NCBI RefSeq assembly: GCF_027924105.1 | Contig: NZ_AP026972.1 | Location: 1,674,001-1,738,000, forward strand | Source: Polynucleobacter sp. KF022 | GTDB taxonomy: Bacteria; Pseudomonadota; Gammaproteobacteria; Burkholderiales; Burkholderiaceae | Direction of reading: 5' to 3' | DNA: 64,000 nt | In this document: piece by piece, positions 9,215-18,424 of the stretch | Position numbering within the stretch: the first letter of the stretch is position 1 | How the letters are laid out: every line of letters starts with the position of its first letter | Position numbers and translations under genes: made by a program | Notes under the pieces: generated by a model | Told to the model about the DNA's origin: nothing | What the model saw: the letters and a program-made list of their open reading frames with translations, nothing else | The model's database searches: none

Positions 9215-10231
9215 ATGAATATTGGCCCCCACCTCCTCGCAAATAAGCTATTTGTGGCCCCTATGGCTGGGGTAACAGACCGTCCTTTTAGACAGCTGTG
9301 TAAAAAATTGGGTGCCGGTTATGCCGTTTCTGAAATGGTGGCTTCCAACGCCCTGCTTTGGAAAAGCGAAAAAACACAACGTCGCGCAAATCACATTGGC
9401 GAGTTCAAACCTATCGCAGTACAAATTGCCGGTGCCGATCCAGCAATGATGGCGGCGGCTGCAAAAATCAACGTTGATCATGGCGCCCAAATTATTGATA
9501 TCAATATGGGTTGTCCAGCAAAGAAAGTATGCAACGTAGCAGCAGGTTCTGCATTGTTGCGTGACGAGCCTTTGGTTCAACAAATTCTAGAGGCAGTTGT
9601 CAATGCGGTTGGTGTGGGTCCAGATGCAGTACCAGTGACATTAAAGATTCGTACTGGATGGGATCGTCAAAATAAAAACGCGATTGAAATTGCACGTCTT
9701 GCAGAAAAATCAGGCATCTCCATGCTGACGGTTCATGGTCGCACTCGAGCCGACCTGTATCACGGAGAAGCAGAGTACGAAACTATTACTGCAGTTAAAA
9801 ATAACGTAGGCATTCCGGTGGTTGCAAATGGCGACATTACTAGCCCTGAGAAAGCGGAGCAAGTTTTAAAGATCACCGGGGCTGATGCCATCATGATCGG
9901 ACGTGCGGCACAAGGTCGCCCTTGGATCTTCCGCGAGATCAATCATTACCTTGAAACTGGTGGCAAGTTACCAACGCCTGAGATCAATGAGATTCAGGCG
10001 ATTATGAATGCCCACCTATTAGATCATTATGAATTCTATGGTGAACATATCGGCCTTCGCACAGCTCGCAAGCATATCGGCTGGTATTGCAAAGGTTTAC
10101 GTGACTCACATGCATTCCGTCAGCGCATGAATACTGCAGATGATTGCAAAACCCAATTACAAATGGTGAATGATTATTTTGATGAGATGAAATTGCATTC
10201 TGAACGCTTACTATTTTTAGAGGCAGCTTAA
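9215..10231 (+). CDS. dusB: tRNA-dihydrouridine synthase DusB
   Basis: FMN-dependent reduction of uridine to dihydrouridine in tRNA D-loops. The 338-residue product shows the TIM-barrel start APMAGVTDRPFR (15-26), the catalytic cysteine in INMGCPAKK (C100), the FMN phosphate site GADAIMIGRAAQGRPW and the C-terminal helical tRNA-binding domain. fis follows after 66 bases, as in the dusB-fis operon of E. coli, which is why DusB rather than DusA or DusC is assigned. No clear Shine-Dalgarno precedes the ATG. Confidence 0.95.
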   Translation: MNIGPHLLANKLFVAPMAGVTDRPFRQLCKKLGAGYAVSEMVASNALLWKSEKTQRRANHIGEFKPIAVQIAGADPAMMAAAAKINVDHGAQIIDINMGCPAKKVCNVAAGSALLRDEPLVQQILEAVVNAVGVGPDAVPVTLKIRTGWDRQNKNAIEIARLAEKSGISMLTVHGRTRADLYHGEAEYETITAVKNNVGIPVVANGDITSPEKAEQVLKITGADAIMIGRAAQGRPWIFREINHYLETGGKLPTPEINEIQAIMNAHLLDHYEFYGEHIGLRTARKHIGWYCKGLRDSHAFRQRMNTADDCKTQLQMVNDYFDEMKLHSERLLFLEAA

Positions 10232-10297
10232 TTCCTGCCGAATCCCTGCTGTATTTTTTGTTTTTTATTTTCTTGTTTTTTGTATTGATAGACTGTT

Positions 10298-10537
10298 ATG
10301 ACCAATAAGCACCCAATTACCGAATGTATTGAAACCCAATTACAGGGTTACCTAAATGACCTTAAAGGAATGGCACCAACTGATATCTATCAGATGGTTT
10401 TGGCTGTTGTAGAAAAGCCGATGTTGGAATTAGTCATGCAGCATGCGAAGCATAATCAATCCTTAGCTGCTCAATACCTTGGTATAAACCGCAACACACT
10501 TCACAAGAAGCTTGTTGAACATCAGCTGCTCAAATAA
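10298..10537 (+). CDS. fis: Nucleoid-associated DNA-binding protein Fis
   Basis: Small homodimeric protein that bends DNA and modulates rRNA, recombination and global transcription. The 79-residue product is shorter than the 98 residues of E. coli Fis at the N-terminus but keeps the C-terminal Fis-type helix-turn-helix (about 52-77, with AAQYLGINRNTLHKKL). It is immediately downstream of dusB. The 66-base gap before it is extremely T-rich on the plus strand without a visible hairpin. purH begins 46 bases after its stop. Confidence 0.93.
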   Translation: MTNKHPITECIETQLQGYLNDLKGMAPTDIYQMVLAVVEKPMLELVMQHAKHNQSLAAQYLGINRNTLHKKLVEHQLLK

Positions 10538-10583
10538 GCCAATAACACTCTACTTTTACCCCTCAATTAGACCCTCCGAAAAT

Positions 10584-12164
10584 ATGATCCGTACAGCCCT
10601 TCTCTCCGTCTCCGATAAAAATGGCATCGTGCCCTTTGCAAAATCCCTTCATGAACAAGGCATTAAGCTCATCTCTACTGGAGGTACTGCAAAGCTTCTG
10701 GCAGAAAATAATCTGCCTGTTGTTGAAGTTTCTTCCTTGACGAAATTCCCCGAGATGCTAGATGGTCGCGTAAAAACTTTGCACCCGATGGTGCATGGTG
10801 GTCTTCTGGCTCGCAGGGACTTCCCAGAGCACATGGCTGCCTTAAAAGAGCATGGAATCGACACTATCGATATGCTCGTCATCAACCTATATCCATTTAA
10901 TGAGACGGTAGCTAAAGACAGCTGTTCATTCGAAGACGCGGTAGAAAATATTGATATCGGTGGCCCAGCAATGTTGCGCGCAGCAGCTAAGAACCATCAA
11001 GATGTGACTGTATTGATCTCTCCAGAAGATTACGCCCCTGTATTGGCAGAAATGAAGGCCAACAACAATACTGTTTCTTATAAGACAAATTTAGCTTTAG
11101 CCAAAAAAGTATTTGCACATACTGCTCAGTATGACGGCGCTATTGCCAATTACCTGTCTGCTTTGGGTGATGACTTGGATCACAAAGCGCGTTCTGCTTA
11201 CCCAGAAACTTTGCATCTTGCTTTTGAAAAAGTGCAAGAGATGCGTTACGGTGAGAACCCACACCAATCTGCAGCCTTCTATAAAGACATTTACCCTGTT
11301 GATGGCGCGCTAGCTAATTACAAACAGTTACAAGGCAAAGAACTTTCCTACAACAACATTGCGGATGCTGACTCTGCCTGGGAATGCGTGAAGAGTTTTA
11401 CCGGTAACGCCGGTGGCGCTGCCGCTTGCGTCATTATTAAACACGCCAATCCTTGTGGCGTAGCTGTTGGAGCTAGCGCTCTTGAAGCCTATCAAAAAGC
11501 ATTTAAGACCGATCCAAGCTCAGCCTTTGGCGGTATCATTGCCTTTAACGTTCCTTGCGATGGTGCAGCAGCAGAAGCGATCTCCAAGCAATTTGTAGAG
11601 GTGTTGATTGCTCCTAGCTTTAGTGATGAGGCAAAGGCAATTTTTGCTACCAAACAAAATGTACGTCTTTTAGAGATCCCATTGGGCGCTGCATTTAATA
11701 CCTTTGATTTCAAACGAGTGGGTGGTGGCTTGCTCGTGCAATCACCTGATGCCAAAAACGTTCTCGAAAATGAAATGCGTGTTGTTAGCAAACGTCTACC
11801 AACTCCAAGCGAAATGCATGACATGATGTTTGCATGGCGCGTTGCTAAATTTGTGAAGTCCAATGCCATCGTCTATTGCGCAAATGGCATGACTCTCGGT
11901 ATTGGTGCAGGCCAAATGAGTCGTGTTGACTCAGCACGTATGGCCAGTATTAAAGCCGAGAACGCAGGCTTAAGCCTAAAAGGCTCTGCTGTAGCAAGCG
12001 ATGCCTTTTTTCCGTTCCGTGATGGCTTGGATATCGTTGTTAACGGTGGCGCAAGCTGTGCGATTCAACCAGGTGGCAGCATGCGTGACGATGAAATCAT
12101 TGCAGCCGCAAATGAACATGGTATTGCCATGATCTTTACTGGCACACGTCACTTCCGTCACTAA
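10584..12164 (+). CDS. purH: Bifunctional AICAR transformylase / IMP cyclohydrolase PurH
   Basis: Catalyses the last two steps of de novo purine synthesis, formylating AICAR and cyclising FAICAR to IMP. The 526-residue product (E. coli 529) has an N-terminal MGS-like cyclohydrolase domain (about 1-145; LISTGGTAKLL, HPMVHGG) and a C-terminal transformylase domain with the catalytic Lys-His in IKHANPCGVA and the terminal GSMRDDEIIAAANEHG. The start at 10584 is chosen because it gives MIRTALLSVSDK at the N-terminus; an upstream in-frame start would overlap fis and add unrelated residues. Confidence 0.96.
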   Translation: MIRTALLSVSDKNGIVPFAKSLHEQGIKLISTGGTAKLLAENNLPVVEVSSLTKFPEMLDGRVKTLHPMVHGGLLARRDFPEHMAALKEHGIDTIDMLVINLYPFNETVAKDSCSFEDAVENIDIGGPAMLRAAAKNHQDVTVLISPEDYAPVLAEMKANNNTVSYKTNLALAKKVFAHTAQYDGAIANYLSALGDDLDHKARSAYPETLHLAFEKVQEMRYGENPHQSAAFYKDIYPVDGALANYKQLQGKELSYNNIADADSAWECVKSFTGNAGGAAACVIIKHANPCGVAVGASALEAYQKAFKTDPSSAFGGIIAFNVPCDGAAAEAISKQFVEVLIAPSFSDEAKAIFATKQNVRLLEIPLGAAFNTFDFKRVGGGLLVQSPDAKNVLENEMRVVSKRLPTPSEMHDMMFAWRVAKFVKSNAIVYCANGMTLGIGAGQMSRVDSARMASIKAENAGLSLKGSAVASDAFFPFRDGLDIVVNGGASCAIQPGGSMRDDEIIAAANEHGIAMIFTGTRHFRH

Positions 12165-12190
12165 GCAAACGGGAAGTAATAAACAAACTT

Positions 12191-12709
12191 ATGCGCTGGA
12201 TAGGAATCGACCCAGGTTTACGTACCACTGGTTTTGGTGTCATTGATGTTGATGGCCAAAAACTAACCTACGTAGCCTCCGGAACGATTGAAAGCGGTGA
12301 TCCAGCCAAAGGCTTGCCTGAGCGCCTAGGAGCTCTCTATGCTGGCCTTAAAGAAGTGTTAGAGACCTATCGCCCAGAGTCAGCTGCAATTGAAGAAGTC
12401 TTTCTAAATGTGAATCCTCGTTCAACACTAATGCTAGGTCAAGCAAGGGGTGCCGTGATTGCCGCCCTCGTATCTGAAAAACTCCCGGTAGCTGAGTACA
12501 GTGCACTCCGAGTCAAGCAAGCCATTGTAGGCACTGGTCGTGCTGCTAAGCCACAAGTTCAAGAAATGGTGAAGCGTCTTTTGAGACTGAATCGCGCCCC
12601 AGGGACGGATGCTTCTGATGCATTAGGTGTTGCAATCTGCGCTGCCCATCACGCGCAAATGCCAAAGGCAATTACAGCGGCATTAATACCGAAGAAACGC
12701 AGCAAGTAA
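12191..12709 (+). CDS. ruvC: Holliday-junction resolvase RuvC
   Basis: Endonuclease that cuts Holliday junctions symmetrically within the RuvABC resolvasome during recombination repair. The 172-residue product has the RNase H-like fold with four acidic catalytic residues in place: D7 (GIDPGLRTTG), E68 (AIEEVF), D140 and D143 (GTDASDALG). Length equals the family norm. It is the first gene of a ruvC-ruvA-ruvB series with 29-base and 25-base gaps. I see no obvious CTGT-N8-ACAG LexA site upstream. Confidence 0.97.
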   Translation: MRWIGIDPGLRTTGFGVIDVDGQKLTYVASGTIESGDPAKGLPERLGALYAGLKEVLETYRPESAAIEEVFLNVNPRSTLMLGQARGAVIAALVSEKLPVAEYSALRVKQAIVGTGRAAKPQVQEMVKRLLRLNRAPGTDASDALGVAICAAHHAQMPKAITAALIPKKRSK

Positions 12710-12738
12710 AAAAACACATCACAGGTTAAGATCTCTAC

Positions 12739-13320
12739 ATGATTGGTCGCATTCAAGGTACTCTCGTTTCAGTTCATCCTCCTCGCCTCTTGGTCGATTG
12801 CCAAGGCATTGGTTACGAGGTTGATGTACCCATGAGCACCCTGTATCAACTTCCTCAAACTGGTCAAAAAATTACGCTCCTTACGCACTTTCAAGTTCGT
12901 GAAGATGCGCAGCAACTTTTTGGCTTTGCTACCGAGACAGAGCGTGAGGCATTTAGGCAGCTGATTAAGATTAGCGGCGTTGGCTCCCGGACCGCACTGG
13001 CAGTTCTCTCTGGCATGAGTGTCAATGAGTTAGCCCAAGCAATTGCTCTTCAAGAAGCTGGACGCCTCACTCAAGTACCAGGCATTGGCAAGAAAACCGC
13101 TGAACGTCTTTGCCTGGAGCTCAAAGGTAAGTTAGCTCCTGATCTCTGTATTACAGGTGGCAAACCACAGGTGATTGAAGCTAGCAGCGAAGTCTTGCAA
13201 GCACTCTTGGCATTGGGCTACTCAGAAAAAGAAGCCCTTTTAGCTCTCAAGCAAATCCCGCCAGAGACAAATGTATCGGATGGTATCCGTATGGGCTTGA
13301 AGTATTTATCTAAAGCCTAA
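12739..13320 (+). CDS. ruvA: Holliday-junction branch-migration protein RuvA
   Basis: Tetrameric junction-binding subunit that loads RuvB rings. The 193-residue product has the N-terminal OB-fold (MIGRIQGTLV), the two helix-hairpin-helix motifs (KISGVGSRTALAVL and VPGIGKKTAERL) and the C-terminal RuvB-contacting helical domain (SSEVLQALLALGYSEKEA). It lies directly between ruvC and ruvB. Confidence 0.97.
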   Translation: MIGRIQGTLVSVHPPRLLVDCQGIGYEVDVPMSTLYQLPQTGQKITLLTHFQVREDAQQLFGFATETEREAFRQLIKISGVGSRTALAVLSGMSVNELAQAIALQEAGRLTQVPGIGKKTAERLCLELKGKLAPDLCITGGKPQVIEASSEVLQALLALGYSEKEALLALKQIPPETNVSDGIRMGLKYLSKA

Positions 13321-13345
13321 TGCCAAACGGAACTAAACTCTAAAC

Positions 13346-14416
13346 ATGGCAATTCATACAGACGACCTAAGCTCCATCCCTGAAGATTTACCGGAAGGCA
13401 ATGACCGCATTGTGAGCGGCTCAGCCGGCAATGCTGAAGCCGTCTTTGAGAGAGCGCTACGCCCAAAACAACTCGATGAGTATGTTGGTCAAACTAAAGC
13501 GCGCGCCCAACTAGAGATTTTCATCAGCGCTACAAGAGCACGTCAAGAAGCTTTAGATCACGTTCTCCTATTTGGACCTCCCGGCCTTGGTAAAACCACA
13601 TTGGCCCACATCATTGCCAGGGAACTTGGCGTTAACTTGCGCCAAACCAGCGGCCCCGTACTTGATAGGCCCGGTGATCTTGCTGCCCTGCTAACCAATC
13701 TAGAAGAAAACGATGTTCTCTTTATTGATGAGATTCATCGCCTCTCTCCAGTGGTGGAGGAAATTCTGTACCCAGCACTAGAAGATTACAGCCTTGACAT
13801 CATGATTGGCGAAGGCCCTGCAGCACGCAGCGTAAAGATTGATCTCAAGCCATTCACATTGATTGGCGCAACTACTCGTGCCGGCATGCTGACCAATCCA
13901 CTACGTGATCGCTTTGGTATTGTGGCAAGACTGGAGTTCTACACCACTGAAGAACTCACCAAAATCATTACGCGCTCTGCCAGCCTACTCAAAGCCGATA
14001 TTGACCCAGAGGGATCAATTGAGATTGCGAAGCGCGCTAGAGGCACTCCACGTATCGCCAATCGCCTATTACGTCGCGTACGGGACTATGCTGAAGTCAA
14101 AGGCACCGGCACGATTACCAAAGCGATGGCCGATGCAGCGTTGAAGATGCTTGATGTTGATCCGAGCGGCTTTGACGTAATGGATAGAAAATTACTAGAA
14201 GCTATCTTGCACAAGTTTGATGGTGGCCCAGTCGGTATCGATAACCTTGCTGCCGCTATTGGCGAAGAACGCGACACGATTGAAGATGTTCTTGAGCCTT
14301 ATTTGATACAGCAAGGCTACTTACAGAGAACCTCGCGTGGCCGAGTAGCCACTCGTCAGGCTTATGAGCACTTTGGACTCACGCCACCCAGTGGCAGTGC
14401 CAGCTTAGATATTTAA
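13346..14416 (+). CDS. ruvB: Holliday-junction helicase motor RuvB
   Basis: AAA+ hexameric motor that drives branch migration with RuvA. The 356-residue product has Walker A GPPGLGKTT (77-85), Walker B FIDEIH (126-131), sensor residues in IGATTRAG, and the C-terminal winged-helix domain ending in RVATRQAYEHFG. Its TAA stop and the TAA stop of the convergent tyrS interlock within a single TTAA, so there is no intergenic space. Confidence 0.97.
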   Translation: MAIHTDDLSSIPEDLPEGNDRIVSGSAGNAEAVFERALRPKQLDEYVGQTKARAQLEIFISATRARQEALDHVLLFGPPGLGKTTLAHIIARELGVNLRQTSGPVLDRPGDLAALLTNLEENDVLFIDEIHRLSPVVEEILYPALEDYSLDIMIGEGPAARSVKIDLKPFTLIGATTRAGMLTNPLRDRFGIVARLEFYTTEELTKIITRSASLLKADIDPEGSIEIAKRARGTPRIANRLLRRVRDYAEVKGTGTITKAMADAALKMLDVDPSGFDVMDRKLLEAILHKFDGGPVGIDNLAAAIGEERDTIEDVLEPYLIQQGYLQRTSRGRVATRQAYEHFGLTPPSGSASLDI

Positions 14417-15645
14417 GCTAGCGTTACTTTTGCAAACTTCCGTTTGCCAACCTGCACCACGTAAGTTCCAGCTTCAACTTTAAGTTGTTTATCAGTAATT
14501 GTTGTGCCATCAATCTTCACACCGTTTTGCTCGATATTGCGATTCGCCTCTGATGTGGATGGGGCTAAACCAGCAGCTTTCAAGAGATTAGCGATTTGCA
14601 TTGGCGCCCCAGAAAGATTTACTTCTGGAATGTCATCAGGTACACCGCCTTTAGCGCGGTGATTAAAGTCTTCTAATGCTTTTTCTGCAGCTGCTTGCGA
14701 ATGAAAGCGTGCCACGATTTCTTGTGCGAGTAGTACTTTGCAATCTTTTGGATTTCGACCAGCAGCAACTTCTTGCTTCATCAAGTCGATTTCAGCCATT
14801 GGGCGGAAAGAAAGCAACGTGAAGTAATCCCACATCAATTCATCGGAGATGCTCAAAAGCTTGCCAAACATTTCTCCCGCCGGCTCGCTGATGCCAATGT
14901 AATTCCCTTTGGACTTGCTCATCTTATCCACGCCATCCAAACCAACTAGGAGTGGCATCGTCAAAATACATTGTGGCTCTTGGCCATATTCACGCTGGAG
15001 CTCGCGCCCAACTAAGAGATTAAATTTCTGATCAGTACCACCAAGCTCTAAGTCGCTCTTCAAGGCAACAGAGTCGTAGCCTTGCATCAATGGATACAGG
15101 AACTCATGTACAGAGATAGGTACGCCACTACGGTAGCGCTTTGTAAAGTCATCGCGCTCTAACATCTGCGCAACGGTATATCTCGCTGCTAACTGAATCA
15201 TGCCGCGGGCGCCTAACGGGTCACACCATTCACTGTTGTAACGCACCTCAGTTTTTGCAGGGTCAAGCACCATGCTCGCTTGACGATAGTAAGTCTCGGC
15301 ATTTACCGCAATTTCTTCTGCAGTTAATGGTGGGCGAGTAGCATTACGTCCAGATGGATCACCAATCATGCTGGTGAAGTCACCGATCAAGAAAATAACG
15401 GTATGACCTAAATCTTGTAATTGACGCAATTTATTCAAAACAACCGTATGCCCCAGGTGAATATCAGGCGCCGTTGGATCTAAACCTAATTTGATTCTGA
15501 GCGGGGTCTTGGTAGCCTGACTACGTGCCAGTTTTTGCACCCAATCTGCCTCAACCAATAACTCATCACAGCCACGCTTTGTGACTTCAAGTGCCGCATA
15601 GACTTCGGGAGTCAAAGGATATTTTTGTTCTGGTTTGGCCGTCAT
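14413..15645 (-). CDS. tyrS: Tyrosyl-tRNA synthetase
   Basis: Class I aminoacyl-tRNA synthetase charging tRNA-Tyr. The 410-residue product has the HIGH-type motif DIHLGH (61-66), KMSKS within DKMSKSKGNY near residue 240, and a C-terminal S4 RNA-binding domain. The ATG at 15645 (MTAKPEQKYPLTPEV) is chosen over an upstream start at 15729 that would overlap the divergent anmK coding region. Length and the HLGH form fit the TyrZ-like group common in betaproteobacteria. Confidence 0.95.
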   Translation of the reverse strand: MTAKPEQKYPLTPEVYAALEVTKRGCDELLVEADWVQKLARSQATKTPLRIKLGLDPTAPDIHLGHTVVLNKLRQLQDLGHTVIFLIGDFTSMIGDPSGRNATRPPLTAEEIAVNAETYYRQASMVLDPAKTEVRYNSEWCDPLGARGMIQLAARYTVAQMLERDDFTKRYRSGVPISVHEFLYPLMQGYDSVALKSDLELGGTDQKFNLLVGRELQREYGQEPQCILTMPLLVGLDGVDKMSKSKGNYIGISEPAGEMFGKLLSISDELMWDYFTLLSFRPMAEIDLMKQEVAAGRNPKDCKVLLAQEIVARFHSQAAAEKALEDFNHRAKGGVPDDIPEVNLSGAPMQIANLLKAAGLAPSTSEANRNIEQNGVKIDGTTITDKQLKVEAGTYVVQVGKRKFAKVTLA

Positions 15646-15721
15646 GCTGATTCGGATTGCTGATTCAGTTAAATTAGTAGTTAAATTGCTAAAGCATAAT
15701 TGTCGCATTCCTGAGAGCACT
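15646..15721. promoter_or_regulatory. Divergent tyrS/anmK promoter region
   Basis: Seventy-six bases between divergent starts. It holds two imperfect direct repeats (GCTGATTC twice, GTTAAATT twice) and CATAAT, a five-of-six -10 match on the plus strand at about 15699-15704 for anmK. No confident -35. Function is inferred from position. Confidence 0.3.
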
Positions 15722-16849
15722 ATGAACAAACCTCAATCCCTCTACATCGGCCTCATGTCTGGCACTAGCCTAGATGGGATAGATGCTGTGCTGGCCAAGA
15801 TTGGGCCTAACGGTGAGGCATGCGCTCAAGATGCTGTAAGCACCCACTTTAGCCCCGAGCTCCGTAAAGCCCTATTTGAACTCCAGAGCCCCGGTCCTAA
15901 TGAGCTCCATCGCGAGAAACAGGCAGGCAATGCCTTGGCCTTAGCTTATGCAGAAGCAGTGGAGCAACTGCTTAAAAAAGCGAATCTACTGCCATCAGAT
16001 ATCACTGCGATCGGCGCGCATGGCCAGACCATTCGCCACCAACCACATCTTGGTGATATGGCTTATACCCACCAAACGCTCAATCCTGCCCTCTTGGCAG
16101 AAAAAACAGGCATCGATGTCATTGCTGATTTTAGAAGCCGAGATATGGCCGCGGGTGGGTATGGCGCTCCTTTAGTCCCAGCGTTTCATGCGCAGCAATT
16201 TTCAGAAGATAAAAATTTAGCCATTCTCAATATTGGCGGTATTGCCAACCTCACGCTACTCCCTAAAATTGGGCAAGTGACTGGCTTTGATTGTGGCCCA
16301 GGCAATATGTTGATGGATGCGTGGATACAAGAGCACCAAGGTAATACATATGATGAGAATGGTAGCTGGGCATTGCAAGGAAAAGTCAACGAAGCGCTTC
16401 TCGTAAAAATGTTAGCAGATGGTTTCTTTAAAAAAGCTCCGCCCAAGAGCACTGGCAGAGACGACTTTCATCTGGATTGGTTGCAAGAAAAATTGAGTGG
16501 TGAAAATTTTCTTTGCGAAGATGTGCAGGCGACCCTGCTTCATTTAACAGCGCACTCTGCCCTAGAGTCTCTAGCTTCCTATGCCCCGCAAACCCAGAAA
16601 CTAATTGTCTGTGGCGGTGGCGCCCGAAATAATGCTTTGATGAATTTACTGAAAGTTAAAGCGCTGCATTTCTTCAAACAACCCCTAGAAATTACAACGA
16701 GTGATTCTGCTGGGATTGATCCACAATTAGTTGAGGGCCTTGCCTTTGCATGGCTTGCGTGGGCACACAAAGAAAAACGGCCAGCAAATTTGCCAGCCGT
16801 TACGGGAGCGAAAGGTCCTAGAATTCTGGGCGCTTGCTACCCCGCTTAA
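15722..16849 (+). CDS. anmK: Anhydro-N-acetylmuramic acid kinase AnmK
   Basis: Opens the 1,6-anhydro ring of anhydroMurNAc and phosphorylates it to MurNAc-6-phosphate in peptidoglycan recycling. The 375-residue product has the ASKHA-fold phosphate loop GLMSGTSLDGID (10-21), GAHGQTIRH, and the GGGARN adenosine motif. The start at 15722 gives MNKPQSLYIGLMSGT; longer in-frame starts run into tyrS. Together with amgK and murU about 10 kb upstream, the organism appears able to recycle wall sugar to UDP-MurNAc. The 3' end of the gene contains a structure that probably terminates erpA transcription from the other strand. Confidence 0.95.
   Translation: MNKPQSLYIGLMSGTSLDGIDAVLAKIGPNGEACAQDAVSTHFSPELRKALFELQSPGPNELHREKQAGNALALAYAEAVEQLLKKANLLPSDITAIGAHGQTIRHQPHLGDMAYTHQTLNPALLAEKTGIDVIADFRSRDMAAGGYGAPLVPAFHAQQFSEDKNLAILNIGGIANLTLLPKIGQVTGFDCGPGNMLMDAWIQEHQGNTYDENGSWALQGKVNEALLVKMLADGFFKKAPPKSTGRDDFHLDWLQEKLSGENFLCEDVQATLLHLTAHSALESLASYAPQTQKLIVCGGGARNNALMNLLKVKALHFFKQPLEITTSDSAGIDPQLVEGLAFAWLAWAHKEKRPANLPAVTGAKGPRILGACYPA
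16771..16801 (-). terminator. Likely erpA terminator embedded in anmK coding sequence
   Basis: On the minus strand, arms AACGGCTGGCA and TGCTGGCCGTT pair over 11 positions (two G-T wobbles) around AATT, followed by TTTC TTTG, a U-rich tail. The structure lies about 65 bases past the erpA stop, inside the last codons of the convergent anmK. It fits a Rho-independent terminator for the argC-erpA transcript. Confidence 0.6.
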
Positions 16850-16866
16850 ATAACTAAAATTTTTTC

Positions 16867-17241
16867 TTAAGCAGAGAAAGAAGATCCGCAGCCACAAGTT
16901 GTTTGTGCATTTGGATTCTTAATCACAAACTGTGATCCGTTGATATCTTCTTTGTAGTCAATCTCAGCGCCAACTAAATATTGGAAGCTCATTGAATCCA
17001 CCAGCAAAGTAACGCCATTCTTTTCAAAGAGGGTGTCATCTTCATTCACAGCATCATCAAATGTGAAGCCGTACTGAAAGCCTGAGCAACCACCGCCTTG
17101 CACGAATACGCGGAGCTTCAACTCTGGATTGCCTTCTTCTGCAATCAAGTCAGCCACTTTTGCAGCGGCGCTATCCGTGAACACCAAAGGGGTTGGTGGT
17201 TCAGCTAAATCTTGTGCGGTTTGCGTAGCTAATTCGGTCAT
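16867..17241 (-). CDS. erpA: Iron-sulfur cluster insertion protein ErpA
   Basis: A-type carrier that delivers Fe-S clusters to apoproteins, essential for isoprenoid enzymes and respiration in several bacteria. The 124-residue product has the three invariant cysteines: C52 in GGGCSGFQYGF and C116/C118 in TTCGCGSSF. The longer N-terminus (TDSAAAKVADLIAEEGNP follows about 20 residues) and the sequence suit ErpA rather than IscA. argC lies 68 bases upstream on the same strand; anmK converges with only 17 bases between stops. Confidence 0.94.
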   Translation of the reverse strand: MTELATQTAQDLAEPPTPLVFTDSAAAKVADLIAEEGNPELKLRVFVQGGGCSGFQYGFTFDDAVNEDDTLFEKNGVTLLVDSMSFQYLVGAEIDYKEDINGSQFVIKNPNAQTTCGCGSSFSA

Positions 17242-17309
17242 GATTCACTCCTAATTCAAAAGGGTATGTCTTATTTTAGGCTTTTAATGCCCAGTTTGCT
17301 GAAGGGTCA

Positions 17310-18368
17310 TTACGGGGATACAGCTATCTGGGTGAGCCCCGTAGTCTCAGGCAAGCCAAACATGAGGTTCATGCATTGCACGCCCTGACCTGAAGCGCCC
17401 TTCACCAAGTTGTCCTCGACCACCAAAATCACCAAAGTATCACCACCGCCTGGACGGTGGATTGCAATCCGAATGCCGTTGCTGCCACGTACTGAACGTG
17501 TTTCTGGATGACTGCTTGCAGGCATCACATCAACAAATGGCTCGTCTTTATAGAAAGTCTCATACAGCTTTTGGTAGTCAATATCTTTACCAGCATCAGT
17601 CAAACGCACATATAGCGTTGAATGAATACCTCTAATCATCGGCGTTAAATGTGGCACAAAGGTCAGGCCAATTTGATCGTGACCAGCAATCGCTTTTAAG
17701 CCTTGCTCGATCTCTGGAAGATGACGGTGGCCTTTTACGCTATATGCTTTGAAGTTATCGCTAGCTTCAGACAATAATGTACCGATCTCTGCTTTACGCC
17801 CAGCGCCAGAGGTGCCCGACTTGGAATCAGAAATAATATGAGTGCCATCGATCAAGTGTTTCCCACCTGTCGATTTTGGTGACAGCAAAGGCGCGAGACC
17901 AAGCTGGACAGATGTTGGGTAGCATCCAGCCAAACCAACGACACGGGCTTTTTTAATCGCATCACGATTAATCTCTGGCAAACCATAAACGGCTTCAGCC
18001 AAAATTTCTGGGCAGCCATGCTCCATGCCGTACCACTTGGCAAATTCTTTAACGTTCTTCAAACGAAAGTCTGCAGCAAGATCCAAAACCTTGACATTGT
18101 TAGCAAGTAATTCTTTTGCTTGCGCCATGGCAACGCCATGCGGAGTTGCAAAGAACACAACATCACATTCGTTTAATTTAGCTTCATCAGGTGTTGTGAA
18201 TTTCAGATCAACATGGCCACGTAAAGATGGGAACATCTCAGCCACAGGCATACCCGCTTCTGTACGAGAAGTAATTGCAGTCAGTTTTACCTCGGGATGC
18301 TGCGCTAATAAACGCAATAATTCCACTCCGGTATAACCAGTGCCACCTACGATGCCAACTTTAATCAT
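17310..18368 (-). CDS. argC: N-acetyl-gamma-glutamyl-phosphate reductase ArgC
   Basis: NADPH-dependent third step of arginine synthesis. The 352-residue product has the Rossmann start VGIVGGTGYTGVELLRLL (4-21), the catalytic cysteine in VGLAGCYPTS (C149) and the histidine-containing VKGHRHLPEIEQ. The ATG at 18368 is preceded at good spacing by GGAGA, whereas a TTG four codons earlier would put that ribosome-binding site inside the gene. It follows the rpsI terminator, so it is probably a separate transcription unit with erpA. Confidence 0.96.
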   Translation of the reverse strand: MIKVGIVGGTGYTGVELLRLLAQHPEVKLTAITSRTEAGMPVAEMFPSLRGHVDLKFTTPDEAKLNECDVVFFATPHGVAMAQAKELLANNVKVLDLAADFRLKNVKEFAKWYGMEHGCPEILAEAVYGLPEINRDAIKKARVVGLAGCYPTSVQLGLAPLLSPKSTGGKHLIDGTHIISDSKSGTSGAGRKAEIGTLLSEASDNFKAYSVKGHRHLPEIEQGLKAIAGHDQIGLTFVPHLTPMIRGIHSTLYVRLTDAGKDIDYQKLYETFYKDEPFVDVMPASSHPETRSVRGSNGIRIAIHRPGGGDTLVILVVEDNLVKGASGQGVQCMNLMFGLPETTGLTQIAVSP

Positions 18369-18424
18369 GCCATTCTCCAAAATACCGACTGATGAATTTT
18401 ATTTCTTTAATACCTAGATTGTAG

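Noticed and set aside
15646..15721. Short direct repeats in the tyrS/anmK gap as an operator
   Set aside because: Eight-base repeats in AT-rich DNA are weak evidence; kept only as a note in the promoter entry.
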